Of a stretch of 64,000 nucleotides of DNA, positions 1 through 13,606 are shown in pieces (the first letter of the stretch is position 1; each line of letters starts with the position of its first letter). Both the position numbers and the translations under genes were made by a program. Below the pieces are notes generated by a model. It had not been told where the DNA came from. It saw only the letters and a list, made by a program, of their open reading frames with translations, and ran no database searches. Origin of the DNA: Mesotaenium endlicherianum (taxonomy: Eukaryota > Streptophyta > Zygnematophyceae > Zygnematales > Mesotaeniaceae). Location of the stretch: contig WELA01000694.1 in the NCBI GenBank assembly GCA_009602735.1, forward strand, positions 474,410 through 538,409, written 5' to 3'.

Positions 1-3000
1 GCTCGTGTTCGGCAAGAACTTCTCGTGCACAGTTGTCCAGTCCGCATACCCCGTAAGTTCGCCGCCCTCACCATGTATTATTGTTCTTCAGTCGGGAGGT
101 GGTCAATCTGATGCCAGACTGGCCTGAGCAACTCTTCCATGCAGAGCTCTCACTCCATGCCTGCTTGTGGGGCCTACCATTTCGAAAGGTGCTCGTGAAT
201 GCACTGTCTGTTGTATACCACTATGCCTTGTCTTGCATGAATCATAGGCATGAGGACCATGTGTCATGCTTGTGTGATTGCAACCTCCTCTTTCAATACA
301 TCTAATCTGTGCTCTGTTGCTTGTTTGTGCATCCATTTATCCAGACTGGCAGCACCATCTCCGCCCTCACAGACACGTTCCCCCCCCTCGTCATCAAGGG
401 AGCCAACAACATCCTCACCATCGGAATCAACGTCAACATTCCAGTTGGCAGTAAGTAGCAGCCTCTGTTCCCTGTGTCCTAATGCAGCTGCCCCTTGAGC
501 ACCTCCTCTAGCTATCTGCTCTTCCGCTCCGTGTGCGTAATCCCCCTCTCGTTGACAGACTGCTGTGCTGTTGCCCCGGCCCTCGGCCCTTTCCTTCCCA
601 CCCCCTCCCTTCTCTCGCCAGCACGTCTCCCCTGCCCTCCTGATAGTCTCCCTTGGTGTGATTGCAACAGGCACGTCTGGTTTCTGCAACATGAAGCCGT
701 ACGGCAAGGAGGTGCCTACCGACTTTGGAGGCACCAGGTTCATCTGCCCTGCCATCTTCGTCGACTGGTCGTGGGGCATCCAGATTACCCAGGTGAGCAG
801 AACAGGCCCCCCTCGCCAGTCCACCTGTCCACTCAGCGTAGCTTTTGCCGCCTGCCTGCCTGCCTCTGCGGCCTCCAGCCCCTCACCTTTCACTTTCCTC
901 TATTTTTCTCGTTGATTACATATATCTGTTCATGTGCAACATTTGTCCATGTGTTTGCAATGCGAGTGCGTTTTTTAATCTCATGCAAGCTTGGAAGCCT
1001 GCAGGGTGCTCTTAGCAACGGCAGTGCGCTTCTTCCTGGCTTTTCTGAACCTGTCGCGTGTGATCACGGTGGGGTTGCGCAGGCCACTGTGTACGGGCGC
1101 ATCGATTTGACCAACATCAACAACACCGTCATTGACTCCTTGAACATGAACACCTACTTTGTGAGTTTTCCTAGACGCCCCTTGCCCTTGACCCTATAAA
1201 TCCCGTCCGCTGGCCTGCTGATGCAGTTCCATGTCATCGTATTATTTTTTATTATGTTAGGTAATTGTGAGTTGTTGTCGTGCTCTTGACTCTCACGACG
1301 CCAGAGCTCTGCATGCAGTACTGCTAAGCCCTTCAGCTTCCTTGAGGGCTGGATGTTGAGCGCCCTGCCCTGCCTTGCCCGACTGTAGTCACGACGTGTA
1401 GCACCTCACGACTGACGATATGACGATGTGCCTTTTTGCTGCTGCTGCTGCTGCTGCTGCTGCTTGTTATGACACAGTGGGACAATGCCACCATCCGCGT
1501 CATGAACACGGGCGACTCTCCCCTGCTTATTGGAGGCAACGTGTCGGTCACCAACAACAACATCACGGGTGCGTGGGTGGGAGTCATGGTGTACAACCAC
1601 GCAGCCGGCGTGCTCGTCGCCAACAACTACATCTCGCGATTCTATCAGAACGGCATCCAGCTCGGTCAGGGCGTGCACTTCGTCGGCGACGCCATGCTCA
1701 ACACCGTCGTCAAGTACGCTCACTCTCCCTCCCTCACGTGCCTCCCAGACGTCTCTCTCGATTCACGCAGTACCGTATGTGTCCTCTATCTGTAGCCCCT
1801 TGCGCGCTTCCTTCCATGCATCCGCCTCGGCTTGCCACCGCCGCACACTGTCTATAGAGTGCTGTCTATTGTGCCTGGTGTTAGTCCTACTTGCACCTTG
1901 ACGTGTGTGTGCCTTCTACAGCATCCAGCCAGTGCATCCGGTGCAGCCTTGCAGCTAGTAGGCGGGCGTGGAGCGTATTCTGACATCTGTTACCTTGTGT
2001 GAAACCTGGCAGCAACTACGTCATCACGCTGCCCACAGACATCAAGATGCCGGACAACGCGGGCATTTACTTCGACCTGCACTGGGTGAACCCCGGCAAC
2101 TACCTGTCGGGCAACTACATCCTCGGCGGAGAGCACTGCTACTACCTCGACTACGCCAGCTCCTTCATCACCATCAACGGCGGCGTCTGCTACTATGTAA
2201 GCCTTTGCCTTCTCCCCCTCACTTGCTGTTACTGTTGCTTTCATACTTCAGAGTCAGTCTATGCGGTCACCACTACTCAGCCAAAAGGTTGGACGATCAC
2301 TGTCCCCAGTCCCGTCCTTCTCTGCTGCCATTGGACAAATGATAGACCAGGCTGACAGGATACTCCCAGCGTTTTTCTCGAGTCTGGTGTTTTTCGTGGT
2401 CCTTTCCTCCCGAATGCCTTGTCACTTTTCCCTCACATATCATCCCCTTGTGCTGCCTGCAGAACAAGGACGGAGTCAAGATCAACACCGGCCACGGCAA
2501 CAACGTGACAGACATGCTGGTGGTGACGCCTCAGTCCCGCTCCGGCTGGATCAGCGCCCAGAACTACTACATCAACAACTGCGCCCTCTGCCCCGGCTGC
2601 TACTGGGAGAAGGTCCGCCGTATGATATTCAACACCCCCATCTTCACAGCTGTAAGTCCTCGTTGCTTTCAAGCCCTTTCCCCCTCCTCTCCCCTCCCCC
2701 TGTCTTTCGCTCTCGATCTCCATCCTGTACCTTATCTGGTTCTACCTTTTTCATAGTACTTCTGGGCCCTTCTGCGTGGTTGACCTTACAAAGGGTTCCT
2801 TTGTTTCCGGTTGTTTTGTGCAGACCTTCCCCTATCTGAACGACTGGTGCTCCAGGACTCAGGTGTCCGGAGTGACCTGCAACCCCGCCAGCGGAGTCAC
2901 AGCTGACGTCACGGGAGCATGCAGTGGAATCCCCACCAACAACGTCCTCATGACATACGTCATCGACCCCAAGAAGGGCACCAACTACCCGTGAGTGTGC

Positions 3001-3975
3001 CCCCCTGGCCCCCCCGGCGCCGCCTCTGCGGCTACTCCTGTTGCCGCTGCTCCTATATTACGCCGCCGCAGGTGGCACAGCTGCAGCTGCTACTGCTGCT
3101 GCAAGTGTTGGTGCTGCTGCTGGTGGTGGTGCATGAGCTGGCCAGTGCACCACCCAACTTTCCACGCTGGGTGCCCCTTCCCTTCTTTCATCCTTCTTCC
3201 GAAGCTCACCTGCTCTTCTCCTCTCGCATGCTTGCGCAGACTGGCGTACTTGAGCATCACGGGCGTTCCTGCGGTGCCAGACCTCAACTCCATGGCCTTC
3301 TCCGCCATGAACTCCACGGGCCTGGGCTTCAACAACCCCCAGGGCCTGGACTACGGCCTCAGCAGCGGATCGTCGCCCCTGCTGGCCAAGGAGCCCTCCT
3401 TCACGGCCGTCGCCATCGCCAAGGTGGGCCCGCAGCCGGTGCCCCTGACCCAGTACTACAGCTACTTCAACCAGCCCAGCCCCGTGTGGGCCAAGGTGTA
3501 CACGTGGCCGCCCGTGGACTGCAACGTGCCGGCGGCGACGACCGGCACGAACTCGCTGAGCTCGTTCGCCGCCTTCTTCGGCAAGCCGCAGAAGAACCCC
3601 GCCACCGACCGCTCCAGCATGGACCCCACGATGAACAACATCAAGAACCTCGGCGCGCAGCTCCAGTTCGAGGCTGCCACCTTCCGGTCCTCGGGCCGCG
3701 CGCCCGTCAACGCGGACGTCACGGAGATCAAGGCGGACGGCAGCTTGAAGGCGGCCGGCGACGACGCGGCTGCCGCCCCGCCGCCCGCTCCCTCGGGCCC
3801 CCGTCGCCGCCGCCACCGCCGCCACCGCGCCCACAGGCCCCACCGCGCCCAGAGGATCCGCAGGGGAGGAGCCACTTTGACCAAGCTTACACAGGTCTCC
3901 AAGGCCACCGAGGCCACCAGTGTGGGCCTTTCGCCTCTTGCTGCCCTGGCAGCCATGGCCCGCCACGAGCCGTAG
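1..3975 (+). CDS. secreted-type parallel beta-helix protein, 3' part of a ten-exon gene
   Basis: Ten exons are joined by GT-AG introns with consistent phases: 1-52, 345-450, 671-792, 1005-1160, 1478-1713, 2013-2196, 2463-2651, 2824-2990, 3240-3975, with the 5' end off the left edge (nine visible here, at least one more upstream). Stop TAG at 3973-3975. The protein has many short Asn/Gly/Val-rich turns ('NNNITGAWVGVMVYNH', 'NNYISRFYQNGIQLG', 'GNYILGGEHCYYLD') typical of right-handed beta-helix repeats as in pectin-active and related surface proteins. Several Cys pairs and N-x-S/T sites suggest passage through the secretory pathway. The last exon is a separate C-terminal region with an Ala/Pro stretch and an Arg/His-rich basic tail near 3800-3870. 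The fold is inferred from repeat character. I see no catalytic residues I can name, so the substrate is unknown. The signal peptide is not in the window. Confidence 0.72.
1437..1463. repeat. (TGC)9 trinucleotide repeat beside a splice acceptor
   Basis: Nine TGC units end 14 bases before the CAG acceptor at 1475-1477 of the beta-helix gene. The tract takes the place of the usual polypyrimidine stretch of this intron. Confidence 0.9.
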
Positions 3976-6700
3976 AGGCCTTCTGAGATATCTGGCTGAG
4001 GCCTTCTGGGATAGACCCGCTCAAGCAGGCAGGCAGGCAGGCAGGCAGGCTGGGGCACTTCAAAAGGAGATGCTGAGAAGCCAGAGCACTTCACTTCACT
4101 TGTACCAGTATTAATCCAGGTTTACAACACATCGCGCGGGGGGGAATGAGAGAAGCCAGAGGTTGTCTCGAAGAGCTAACGAGGCCTCTGATTTTTCGAG
4201 TAGTTTTTTCTTGAGTTTTGCATTGGGGGATAGCCAAGCCAATCCCTTTGTAGGTAATGGTGGGTAAAGTAGTTGATGGATAATTGTCGCATCTGACGAT
4301 CCAAGGTTGAGACATTTTAGTGTCCTCGTGACAGGTGTGTCGGGGTTGGTCAATTTATATTCATTCTTTTATTCACTTCTTTCCTGCCACGGCCAGCAGG
4401 TACTCCGCACACGTAGCTACATTCTCAGAATCACATCTGTAGAGACTGTCACCATTTCAGTGACAGCCGGCACACCCTACAGGGCAGGCACTTGGGAGCA
4501 GTGCAGAGCTATGGTACACCTATTCCATTCATTTGATAAACATTTGACATCTCTCTCTCTAGCAATTTTGCCGGGGATTGACTGTGTATAGTAAAAGCTC
4601 TGTGCTTTGGGTGACATTTAGCGACCGGTTTTTGTTGGTGCACTTTTGAAGGTGTCTGTACTTATTATCCTTCAATGATCAGTTTCTTTCTCTTTGTGTC
4701 CCGAGTTGCTTTCTGTTTCAGCCAGCTATGGTTGGTGAGGGTTATTTGCTTCGCAACTTTTAGTGCTAAAGCTAATGTCATGCACCCTGTAATCTTCACA
4801 CTTATGATGAGAGCCCATGTTTGGTGTAGTCATGTACCTTGCTTGCATGCTGGTGGAAATGAGAAACACCAGGGACTTTGATAATCAGGGTGTTGAACAA
4901 GTGTGACGAGTTGGACTCTCTGTTTTTGTGGATGTTTGCATGGAAAGAGTAGAACTTAAGATGCTTGAAAGAATGGAAGAACCCCTGAATTGGAACCTGC
5001 TTGGGCTGAAGAGCATAGACTTATGCGTACAAGTTCTAGGGACTCCTCGCGATTGCTAAGCACAACATACAAGAATTACATTCAGAGTGGACTACTTTCT
5101 TCAGCACTAGTCCTTGAAACCATCCACATTTGGAATAGGAGTAGCGCTTGAGCTTCCCGTGATGGCAGTAATTGTTTCAAAAAGGCAAGAAAAGCATGAC
5201 TTTTGAACAGAGGATGGTCTGTGCACAGGACTGCTTTAATGAAAATTTCAATTCTGCAAAAGAGTGTACACATTGTATATGGAGTAGCATAGCTATACAT
5301 CTGAACATTTGTACATTTGTGTGCATGCATGTTCACATGAATGTGTTTGCATAACCGCAAGTTTTCACAGAAGTTCATGTTTCTCATGAGAATAATTACG
5401 AATCATCACTCTCATCTGATGCTAATGAACACGTAGTCATGTTCAATAACACATGCATTTCAAGAAGGCTAGTTGCTTGTTCAAGATGTGTCATGTTTTT
5501 AAGATAATGCACTTTGTTCTCAACCTTGGACAGTGAAAGCGTTAGAAAGGGTTTAAGAAGCTGAACAAATCTGGACAAGCGATATCGGCCTTGTTTATTA
5601 TTTGACCAGCGACAGCCCATGCACACGTAAAATTCAACATCTAGAGTTACTTTCAGCATCTTGGTAGCCATACATAACTCTTACCCAGTGGCAGCTCCTC
5701 GCTTATTGTCTTACACACCTCAAAGAAGTACTGCACCATTTTGATGTCCAAAATGCTTGGTGGATGCTTGGGATTAGAGTAAGTCGGGCACTGTGCAGAA
5801 GTGACTTGTTTGCACCTCTCATCAAGGTCGCATTTTGTTGAAGGCTAGAAAGTGCAACTTCCTGAAACTTCTGCAGGCGAGGCTCAAGTCTTCATAACTT
5901 GAATCGAGACAAGCGTTGATAATCTCAGCAGATACATACGGGTAACTTTGAATGTTTAGAATTCCATTAGACTGCAAGCCATCCCCCCAGCTTCTGCCGT
6001 ACAAGAAGAAAATAGTGAGAGTTAATGCCATACATGCCGTATGGACGCAACTCCCAACATTTTCTTGCCAGGCTTATACAAGCTTCGATATCCCCACAAC
6101 TTATATGGCCGTAGGTCTCTTTCTGCGGCTCAACCTAGACGACTCAAGAGAACATTATCGACATCTAAGTAGGGAGTATCTATGTAAAATAATGCTTTAC
6201 ACCACTGCCATACGAAGACCCTGGTAAAGTACACAATCTTTCTTACTCACCAGGATCAAGAATGATGCACCACCTTAGGCCCAGACATTGGAAACTGAGG
6301 TCCACCAAGTTGCTCTTACCGAGCACCATACAGTTACCACCCTACCTTCCACTGACTGGGCCAACCCTTCACGTTCTTGCACATTGCTCCACCCTCCGGA
6401 TTGTAAATGCTCTACTCACCTACATGCTTTCTGCTCTGAGGACTAACTCCTAATTTGGGTCGTATAAAGGACACCTACTCTGCCCAGCTTTGCTGAGCAA
6501 TAAATATAGCACACGTCACCCCCCAATAATTAACTCCTCAGGCATTTTCGCCTGGAAGCTCCTTGTCAACGCCGTCAAGCCATGGAGGGTGACCAGGTCA
6601 ATCAGAGTTGACTGTTACCAACCGCGGCTGCCCAGGTTGACCAATGCCTCTCTGTGGACATTGGGCCTTGCCTAGGGGCAGCTAGGGGTAAACAGGGGTG
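3976..6700. other. intergenic region with no recognised gene
   Basis: After the stop of the beta-helix gene there is a (CAGG)n run at 4025-4050, then AT-richer DNA. Open frames here are all under 105 codons and have no family resemblance, no splice-linked partners and no codon bias like the neighbours. The first part is probably 3' UTR. Confidence 0.6.
4025..4050. repeat. (CAGG)n / (GGCA)n microsatellite
   Basis: About six tetranucleotide units lie in the likely 3' UTR of the beta-helix gene. Confidence 0.9.
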
Positions 6701-6707
6701 AACATGG

Positions 6708-9700
6708 TCATATCCCACTCCACCTCCATGTGTCCCCAAGAATAGCAAGCTTGGTAGGCTCGTCAGGCTCGCATTTGTCAACCCACCGGTTAGCCGGCCA
6801 CCCATCGGCGTTCCTGGACTGCATGTAGATGGTCATAGGCTTCATGGCATAGAAGGCTGCCGTCTTGGAGAACCCGGACTCGGTGATGACAAAAAGGTCG
6901 CAGTGTGAGAGGAGCGACCACTCCGCCACTGACGACTGGATGGCCTGGACCCTCAGGCTGTCATCTCCTATGAGCTGATTGTGCAGGGGCTCGATGTCTG
7001 TTGTCATAATCTGCGAGGGAGGGGAGGGAGGAACAGAAGAAACAAAGAGAGACAAAAGGCGCTTGAGTTCCACTTCGTGACAACAGGCAGGCATGGCTAG
7101 CTAGCGACAATGGCGAGAGGGACTCACATCGCAGGCAAGAGAATGTTCTTCTTGCCCATCATTAATCAGGTTGGCTGGCACACAGTGCATGGCTCTCCAA
7201 AGCCAGGGCAAAACATATAGAATGCGTCATTGCCGTGAACGTGTCCCACCCACAAGTCAAGACCAGCAGAAACCTTTATTTCGTAAAATTCTTGTTACTG
7301 TAAAGCTTGTGTGATGCTGTCTTCCGCTCATTCGTCTACCAATGGTATAACTTGCGGCTGGGGCTCCAGCAAGAGCTGAGGAAGACGCACAAGCAGTTGC
7401 ACACTCCGTAAGTAGCTCAATATACAGAAAGCCACACTTGAATGCGTGAGCGCGGGCACGAATGCGTACCTTGTCCCCATAGGCCTCCTTGGCGGCCTGC
7501 TTCAAGTGGCTGGAGCTGCTGGTGAGGAGCCACACCACCTTCTGAGAAGGGGGGAACCAGAAGTCGGTCAACTTCTGCACGCGCGCAACGTTGGGAGACA
7601 ACACAAGCACAAGGACATCGGTCAGTGCATGGTTGCAGAAGATCAGACTCCCTAGGGATTGTTGTGAGTTTGGGTCGAAGTAGCTGACCAGCGACTCTGA
7701 AATTGAAGCCGGCCACATTGCAGCCGGACAGACTGTGCATGTTTGGGGGCATTAAAACTAGGGACTCAGTCTCAGTCTGCCCCAAGCACTCCAGCTGCGA
7801 GAGTCTGGACCCGGCCTCTGGTGAGCGGAAGACTTCAAAAATGCGACACGGGTCCGGGTGCTCAAAATGGCCTCGGCAGACGTCCTCTGACACACCTCAG
7901 CAGGAGGTTTCGAGCGATCAGAGCCCAGGCTAATGGAAGACCCACATTCCCCCAAAAAATGAAGTTTCTACTGTGAGGCCAGCCACATCGTGTGCGCAAA
8001 GCTGCGCAGGCAAAGAAGGACACAACACGAGCACAGTGTATGTGCTGTGCCTCTCACCGTAGCGCAGTTGAAGAGCTTCTCGGTGCCTTGCATGAGCTGC
8101 TCCTGCGCCTCCACGACAGCTGTCTTGTTCGCCTTGTCCACCCACGAGAACTTGTCGCCCGCCCTGGCATGGATGCAGATGCTGGAGGTCTTGGGGGCCT
8201 CCAGCTGCTTAATGTAGGGCTCCACCATCTGTCGGACCTCGGGCTTTAGCCTGCAGGGTGGTCAAGCGTTGCTTACGCCGTCAGTCGGGGGAAAAGAAAG
8301 CAGCTGGTGCCAATGCCTGAGGGGCGCATGCCTGCCAAGTTTTGTTTATTTCTGATGCTGCTGTGAGGGGGTTCATGCAGACTGGGGGGGTCGGAAAAAC
8401 ATGCACTCGTGACAGGAAGGTCAGCACTCATAGCAGGAAGGTTGGCGCAAGCATTTCTGTCGAGCTGTCGACCAAGCTATCGTAAGGCCGTCGCATGGCC
8501 AGCCCCATGGCTGCCATGCAACACACCATTTTGTGCCACACTCTTTTGCATCCCACATGGGGACCAGATATAGCATGGTGTGGAAAGATGCAGATGGCAG
8601 GTTCATTTATGTGACAGCCCGACATGCAATGTCAAATCTCTTGCTCTTGCGGATGCAAGACGCATCAACATATCTGCATGCCTTTTCATACAACGACACC
8701 ACGTCCATGCCCTTCCACGCAAGGACACCACCACGGGACTGGCGCCAGGCTATGCACGCTCACAAGAGCCCCCCCAGAGATCCACAATCCTGACCCTTCT
8801 CTTACCGCATGAGAAAGCGCAGCAGGCAGCCGAAGGCGTAGGGCTGCTTGAGCCCCATCTCGGCCAGCTTGTCCTTCCAAGGTCCGCTCTCCGTCAGCAG
8901 CTTGGTGGTGATGCCCCTGTTCCAGTTCACCAGGATGTTGCCGGCGACGTCGAGCATCTCGAACCCAGCCTGGATCGTATTCTTGCCCTTGGGCACCTTG
9001 TCGTGGAGGTTGAGCAGGATGATGTCCTGGGGCTTGTAGGGGCGGTACACACCGAGCCGCCCGAGCCGGCGGTTGGCCTTAAGCTTCACGTCGGGCGAGA
9101 GGCGCCAGTCGATCGCGTTGGGCTCGAAGACGCTGTCGGCATAGGGCCAGTTCACGACGAAGGCGCGCTTGGTGAGGATGCTGACGAGGAACGTCGACAC
9201 CATGCCCAGCAGGATGTCGCCCACACCGCCGCAGTCCTGGAACTTGGGGTCGCACGAGAACGTGAGGAAGCGCTGCGTGCCCGTGGCCTTGCTGTCGGCT
9301 CGCAGCGACTCCTGGAGCTTGGTGTACTCTTGCTGCCAGCTGCCGCAGACCTCGCTCATGTGGATGTCCTCGTTGCTGTCGGCGTCGAGGCCGTCAAACG
9401 GGTGCCGCTTCCACTTCGGCTTCGCATCCTGCACTCTCTCACGACAGAGCAATGTTTAGTGGGGGTCCGTCGCAGCAGAACCCACATGCAGGCCTTTATA
9501 TTGCTTAAGGATGGAGACATTCCATGTGACTCTGATGAATGGCTCCAAGAACAAAACTTGCATGCATGTGTCTTGTGTGCGGGGTTTCATCTGACATGTT
9601 ATGTGTGAGGGATCATGGGGTAGGGATGCTTAGTGTGCAGTGGAGGGGCGATATGATGTGTACCTGCACATCTGCTACCAGGTTCAGTATGGCGGCATTT

Positions 9701-10664
9701 CCTCCCTTAGTCGCATTTGCCAGCTCGGCAATTTGTTGAGATAATGCAAGAGCCTCCTTCTTCTCAGCTGCTATCTTGGCCTCGAGAGCAAGGCTCTCGC
9801 TCTCCAGCGCATCCTTCCGTTTCTGCCACTTGGCCTCCTCATTCTGACTCTTCTTTTCCCACTGGATTGCGAGCTTCCTATGCCTGCTGGCAGCTCTCAG
9901 CCACTCCAGAGCTTCCACCTGGCTCTCGTTCTTCTTCGACCTGAGCTCAATCACTTTGGACTGAAGGAACTGCACCTTACTCGCTACTTCACCCAATGCA
10001 GCAGCATCAACCCCTGCCATATCTGTGAAATTGCCCAGTCCTTCGTCTCCAACATACTCTAGTTCTACCACCGGCCGTAGTCGAGAGTCCTCAAGAAGCT
10101 CTGCAGAGTCGGAGTCTTCCACAGTGAGCCTCTGTCGCATCCCCAAGGCAAGAGGCTGCAGAAGCAGTATACCTTTTTGCAGAGTGGTCTGCGCACATCA
10201 TAATGCCAATGCTTTCGATTTATTTTTTTGCAACGACATGGCTATGGAAGGTAACAACATACAGTAGAGAAGTAATGCAGAGATTGTAGACGTCAAAACA
10301 TGAAGGTACAGACTCTAGCTGTACCCCGGACCACATCTACAGAGACCGAAGCATTCACTACTGAACTTATCACAGTATAGACAACAGAGTATATAGTGAA
10401 GAGAAGCGTAAATTGAATTAAGGTGAACGGTTGGATGATTCTATGATTATTCACCTTCTCGGAAGGATCTGCGGATTGATTCAGGAGCCATCGTAGTTCT
10501 GCATACTGACTTTGCAGCATGTAGCAGGCGCCCAACAGAAGAACTGTGGCCACTAGAGAGTATTGTAGCACTTGATGACAAGCACTACGCGATCTTTTTC
10601 CTGCTCCCCCCTTCTGCTTTCTAACTGCCTTCTCCACTGGACCCTCATCAAGCAGTATGCTCAT
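6708..10664 (-). CDS. type II membrane fucosyltransferase-like GT-B glycosyltransferase
   Basis: Exons on the minus strand: 10664-10455 (ATG start 'MSILLDEG'), 10155-9664, 9428-8806, 8250-8058, an exon ending at 7470 whose 5' border is uncertain (near 7699, possibly with one more exon near 7740-7890), and 7010-6708 with TGA stop. Phases agree except at the uncertain exon. Exon 1 gives a short basic cytosolic tail and one hydrophobic span (about residues 29-47), the layout of a Golgi type II enzyme. Exon 2 is a charged coiled-coil stem. Exon 3 has 'CGGVGDILLGMVSTFLVS' followed by 'LTKRAFVVNWPYA', like the start of the fucosyltransferase nucleotide-sugar region. Exon 4 has 'ICIHARAGDK', matching the HxRxGD-type motif. 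The last exon has 'EWSLLSHCDLFVITESGFSK', matching the late conserved motif. The first ATG of the open frame gives 'MSILL'; the 10 codons before it lack an ATG. The acceptor sugar is unknown. The family could be GT37-like or a related protist fucosyltransferase group. Confidence 0.7.
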
Positions 10665-10699
10665 GACGACCGGATTTCTATGGTTATGCCTCACCCAGT

Positions 10700-11830
10700 G
10701 CTGCTTCGCCTCTTATTCCAGCCAACGGATCGAAGTGCACACAGATAGCAGGCCGAGACTTCTATGCCTGGTTAATGCTCACAGGTGCCTCGTTAACAGT
10801 CTGTAGCACGAAAGCAACGCTATAACTGTGGCTGGGCTGTCTTGGGCCTTTACGTTGGACTTAAAATGCGTGGTGACGTAGTTTTATATCCAAGTAAGTG
10901 TGAGAATATGTATCATAAGTTGTCTTCTGAGCAACTCTGAGACAGTGAATGCAAGTGATTGTCATGGCCCATGGGCATGACACTCAAGCTCCTGTGTGGG
11001 GTATTATCTCGTCCGACAGATTCAGCCGTATACCAAGTTCTCAGCAGTTCTCAGCCTTGTTTGCTCCGCGATCAAAAACGGCTGGCGGAAACAAAATTGC
11101 CCTGGGCCACCAACAGATGCTCTGAGATATTGGAGTCAAACCGAAGTGAACCGCCGATGATGGCTGATGACAGCTGATGACCCACTTGCTGTCGCTCAGC
11201 ACCTGATCTCCAGTCAAGAAGGATGTACAAAAGTCAAAGAAGCTCTCCTGGGCCAAAAAAAGGTGGCCCCAATTTTGCAGGTCCGGACGAGCACCTTCGA
11301 GGACGCTGACTATCACGATTCACAACTTTGCAATGTATCACTTGCTGACAAAATGAGGCCAAACTGGCCAGAACTGATACAGGGCCCGGTGTTACCTGGG
11401 GCAACCCCGGTGCGCGGTGCTGTGCGGTCGAGCGCGGCCAGATGGGAGTGCACAAACCTGATACAAACTGGTATAAACTGGTAGTTGGATGCTCTTGCTC
11501 GCTCGTGTGAGAGTCTCAGTGCTCATGGGCACTTCGTGGAACATTATGGTGCTTCACTGTGCTTCATCACTGTTCACATCGATCTCATCTTTGGCCGACA
11601 AACGCAATGGTTCGGCACTGTTTCGCCCAGTTTCAACAAGTAATCCTATTTGACCACATTAAAAGCACGCAAAAGGCAACGGATGTCCCTAAGCACCGTT
11701 GACCTTTCAAAGCTTACGATTCCAAAAGTGCGAGGTTGCGGCAACTGTCATTACAATTAAGACGTTCGCGCGCGTTTCAGGAAAAAGTTGTCGGACGTCG
11801 GAATCGCGTGACTCGTGCTCCAATGCACCA
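10700..11830. other. intergenic region, nothing recognised
   Basis: The 5' flank of the glycosyltransferase gene should hold its promoter, but no clear TATA or other motif stands out. Frames in this stretch are short and unlike any family I know. Confidence 0.5.
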
Positions 11831-11831
11831 G

Positions 11832-12828
11832 GGGCAAATTACAAAACTAGCACTATGTTTCTTTTATCTCAAATCATTTCAAAATCTAGCACTCTAAGTT
11901 TAGTTGTTACAAAACTAGCCCTCGCACATGTAAGGCGATTCCTCGTAGGACTTACACGAATAAATGACGTGCAACACAAATTCGCACGCAACCCTACCTG
12001 ACACTCCACTTCTCTCTTTCGGTTCCAAGATTCTCCACAACCATTTTCTAGCTGCCCAAACTGCCCCAACCTCTATCTTGAAGTTTAGCCGCTCAGCCGC
12101 GTCTGCCTTACTGAGCTCGGCCTGCCCGCTCTCGTACTCGCGTAAGAGTTTGCATGTAATGGAGCTAGTTCGATCGCTGTGAGTTGACTTGCTACGCTAG
12201 CAGCTAGTACTAGTACGATTGAGTTGCTTGCGATTGAGCTGCTCGCCACCCGATGGGAGCTCGCTAGGGCCTCCTTGACTCCCCTCCTTTTTCTCGACCA
12301 TTGTTTGCAAATTTGCAAACACACTACGTCTCTATTTTGTAATTCCCTGTGATGCGCTAACAAGCGTTGTTGTGCGCCTGTTGAGCGTCTCTATTTTAAA
12401 CTACCCTGTGATGCGCTAACAAGCGTTGTTGTATGCCTGTTCTTGTTGTATTCCTGACATATGTCGTCGTGCCTAGCTATGCAGGCTAATCTATTGCCTT
12501 GCTATGTCTCCGCGCCTAAGTATAGCAGCTTATGGATAGGTCCTACTGCAAAGGTACAAATAATACCTATGAATCAATTTTTTGGCGTCTTTGGGCAGTT
12601 TGGTTCGTGAATGTGGGTCAGTTAGAAAATGGTGCTAGAAGGTTTTGGAAAAGAAAGAGATAAGTGGTGCGTAAGGTAGGCTCGCGTGCAAATTCGTGTG
12701 GCACGTCATTTATTTGTGTGAGGCCTACGTGGAATCGCCTTACATGTGCGTGTGCTAGTTCTGAATGAAACTTCGAGTGCTCAATTTGAAATAAACAAAA
12801 CTTCAGGTGCTAGTTTTGTAATTTGACC
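11832..12828. mobile_element. non-autonomous TIR DNA transposon, copy 1 (MULE-like)
   Basis: Both ends carry the same sequence in inverted order: GGGCAAATTACAAAACTAG on the left and CTAGTTTTGTAATTTGACC on the right. The inverted match goes on inward for about 235 bp (11832-12066 against 12590-12828). No coding potential lies between. Long TIRs without a transposase fit a MULE-type MITE. I found no target-site duplication for this copy, so its exact ends may be eroded. A second copy in opposite orientation starts at 13607. Confidence 0.75.
12327..12441. repeat. two tandem copies of a 59-bp unit inside the TIR element
   Basis: The unit starting CGTCTCTATTTT and holding GATGCGCTAACAAGCGTTG occurs at 12327-12385 and again at 12386-12441 with a few changes. 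The second TIR element carries only one related unit. Confidence 0.85.
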
Positions 12829-13606
12829 TTCAAGCTCACAAAACGTGCTCCGGCTTTTGTTAGGACCAAATGCCCCAAAGTACGTATTTTGCAAAATTTT
12901 ATTTGGGACGAGTGCGCCCAAAGCACCCGGTTGTTGTTATCGGGAAGATTGGCCCAAAAAGTTGGCCGAATTTAACCACACGGATTGCAACACCATGGAG
13001 AAAGGTGGCCGATGGCTGCAGGTGGAAAACATGAAATGTAGTGGGATGCGCTAGAACAGATGCTTATACTATTAATATGGTAGAATAATTGGTAATTTCG
13101 ATCTTTGTTGAACTAGATTTGTCGTTTGTATCGCAAATAGCCTCCTCACGCAACCTATAATTCCTCGCGAATTGCGACTACAAGCTCCATAAATGGCAGA
13201 TGGCAACACATGTATTCTTTCATGTGAAGGATTTGCATGTCGCTTGAAACATGCTCGGAGGTGTCCGGAGGTCTTTGTGTTGGATATTGCTTTTTGGTGG
13301 TTGTAAGCAGGTCGTGACTCGTAATATGTCACTTTTTGTATCAAATGTGTTTGATGACGAAGTCTCACGTAGTGCTATATATAGATTTTTAACAGATACT
13401 AATTTAAAGTAACACAAGCTCTATTCTTCTCGTGTCTAAAGCTGCTTCTTCTTTCATGTAACAATAATCCAAAATACCAGGTAGATGAAGAGCGCCATAC
13501 ATTTATTTTGAAATGCGCACGGAAAGAGGAAGAAAAGGGGGTGTCCGACCTACTTTCGTGTCGATTAAACACAAACCCATTGACGTGTTGACACGATAAT
13601 AACTAG
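12829..13606. other. spacer between two TIR elements, nothing recognised
   Basis: AT-rich sequence with no gene, RNA or repeat that I can support. It ends with the 9-bp sequence AATAACTAG at 13598-13606, the left target duplication of the next element. Confidence 0.5.

Noticed and set aside
3058-3966. 302-codon open frame on the minus strand over the last exon of the beta-helix gene
   Set aside because: It is a shadow of a GC-rich coding exon. The plus-strand frame has consistent splice phases and a family-like repeat pattern; the minus frame has neither.
8580-9608. 342-codon plus-strand frame over the glycosyltransferase exon
   Set aside because: It is the complement of exon 3 of the fucosyltransferase-like gene, whose frame continues into other exons with correct phase.
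11832-12837. 9-bp target duplication for the first TIR element
   Set aside because: The bases outside the two ends (ATGCACCAG and TTCAAGCTC) do not match, so I do not claim one.
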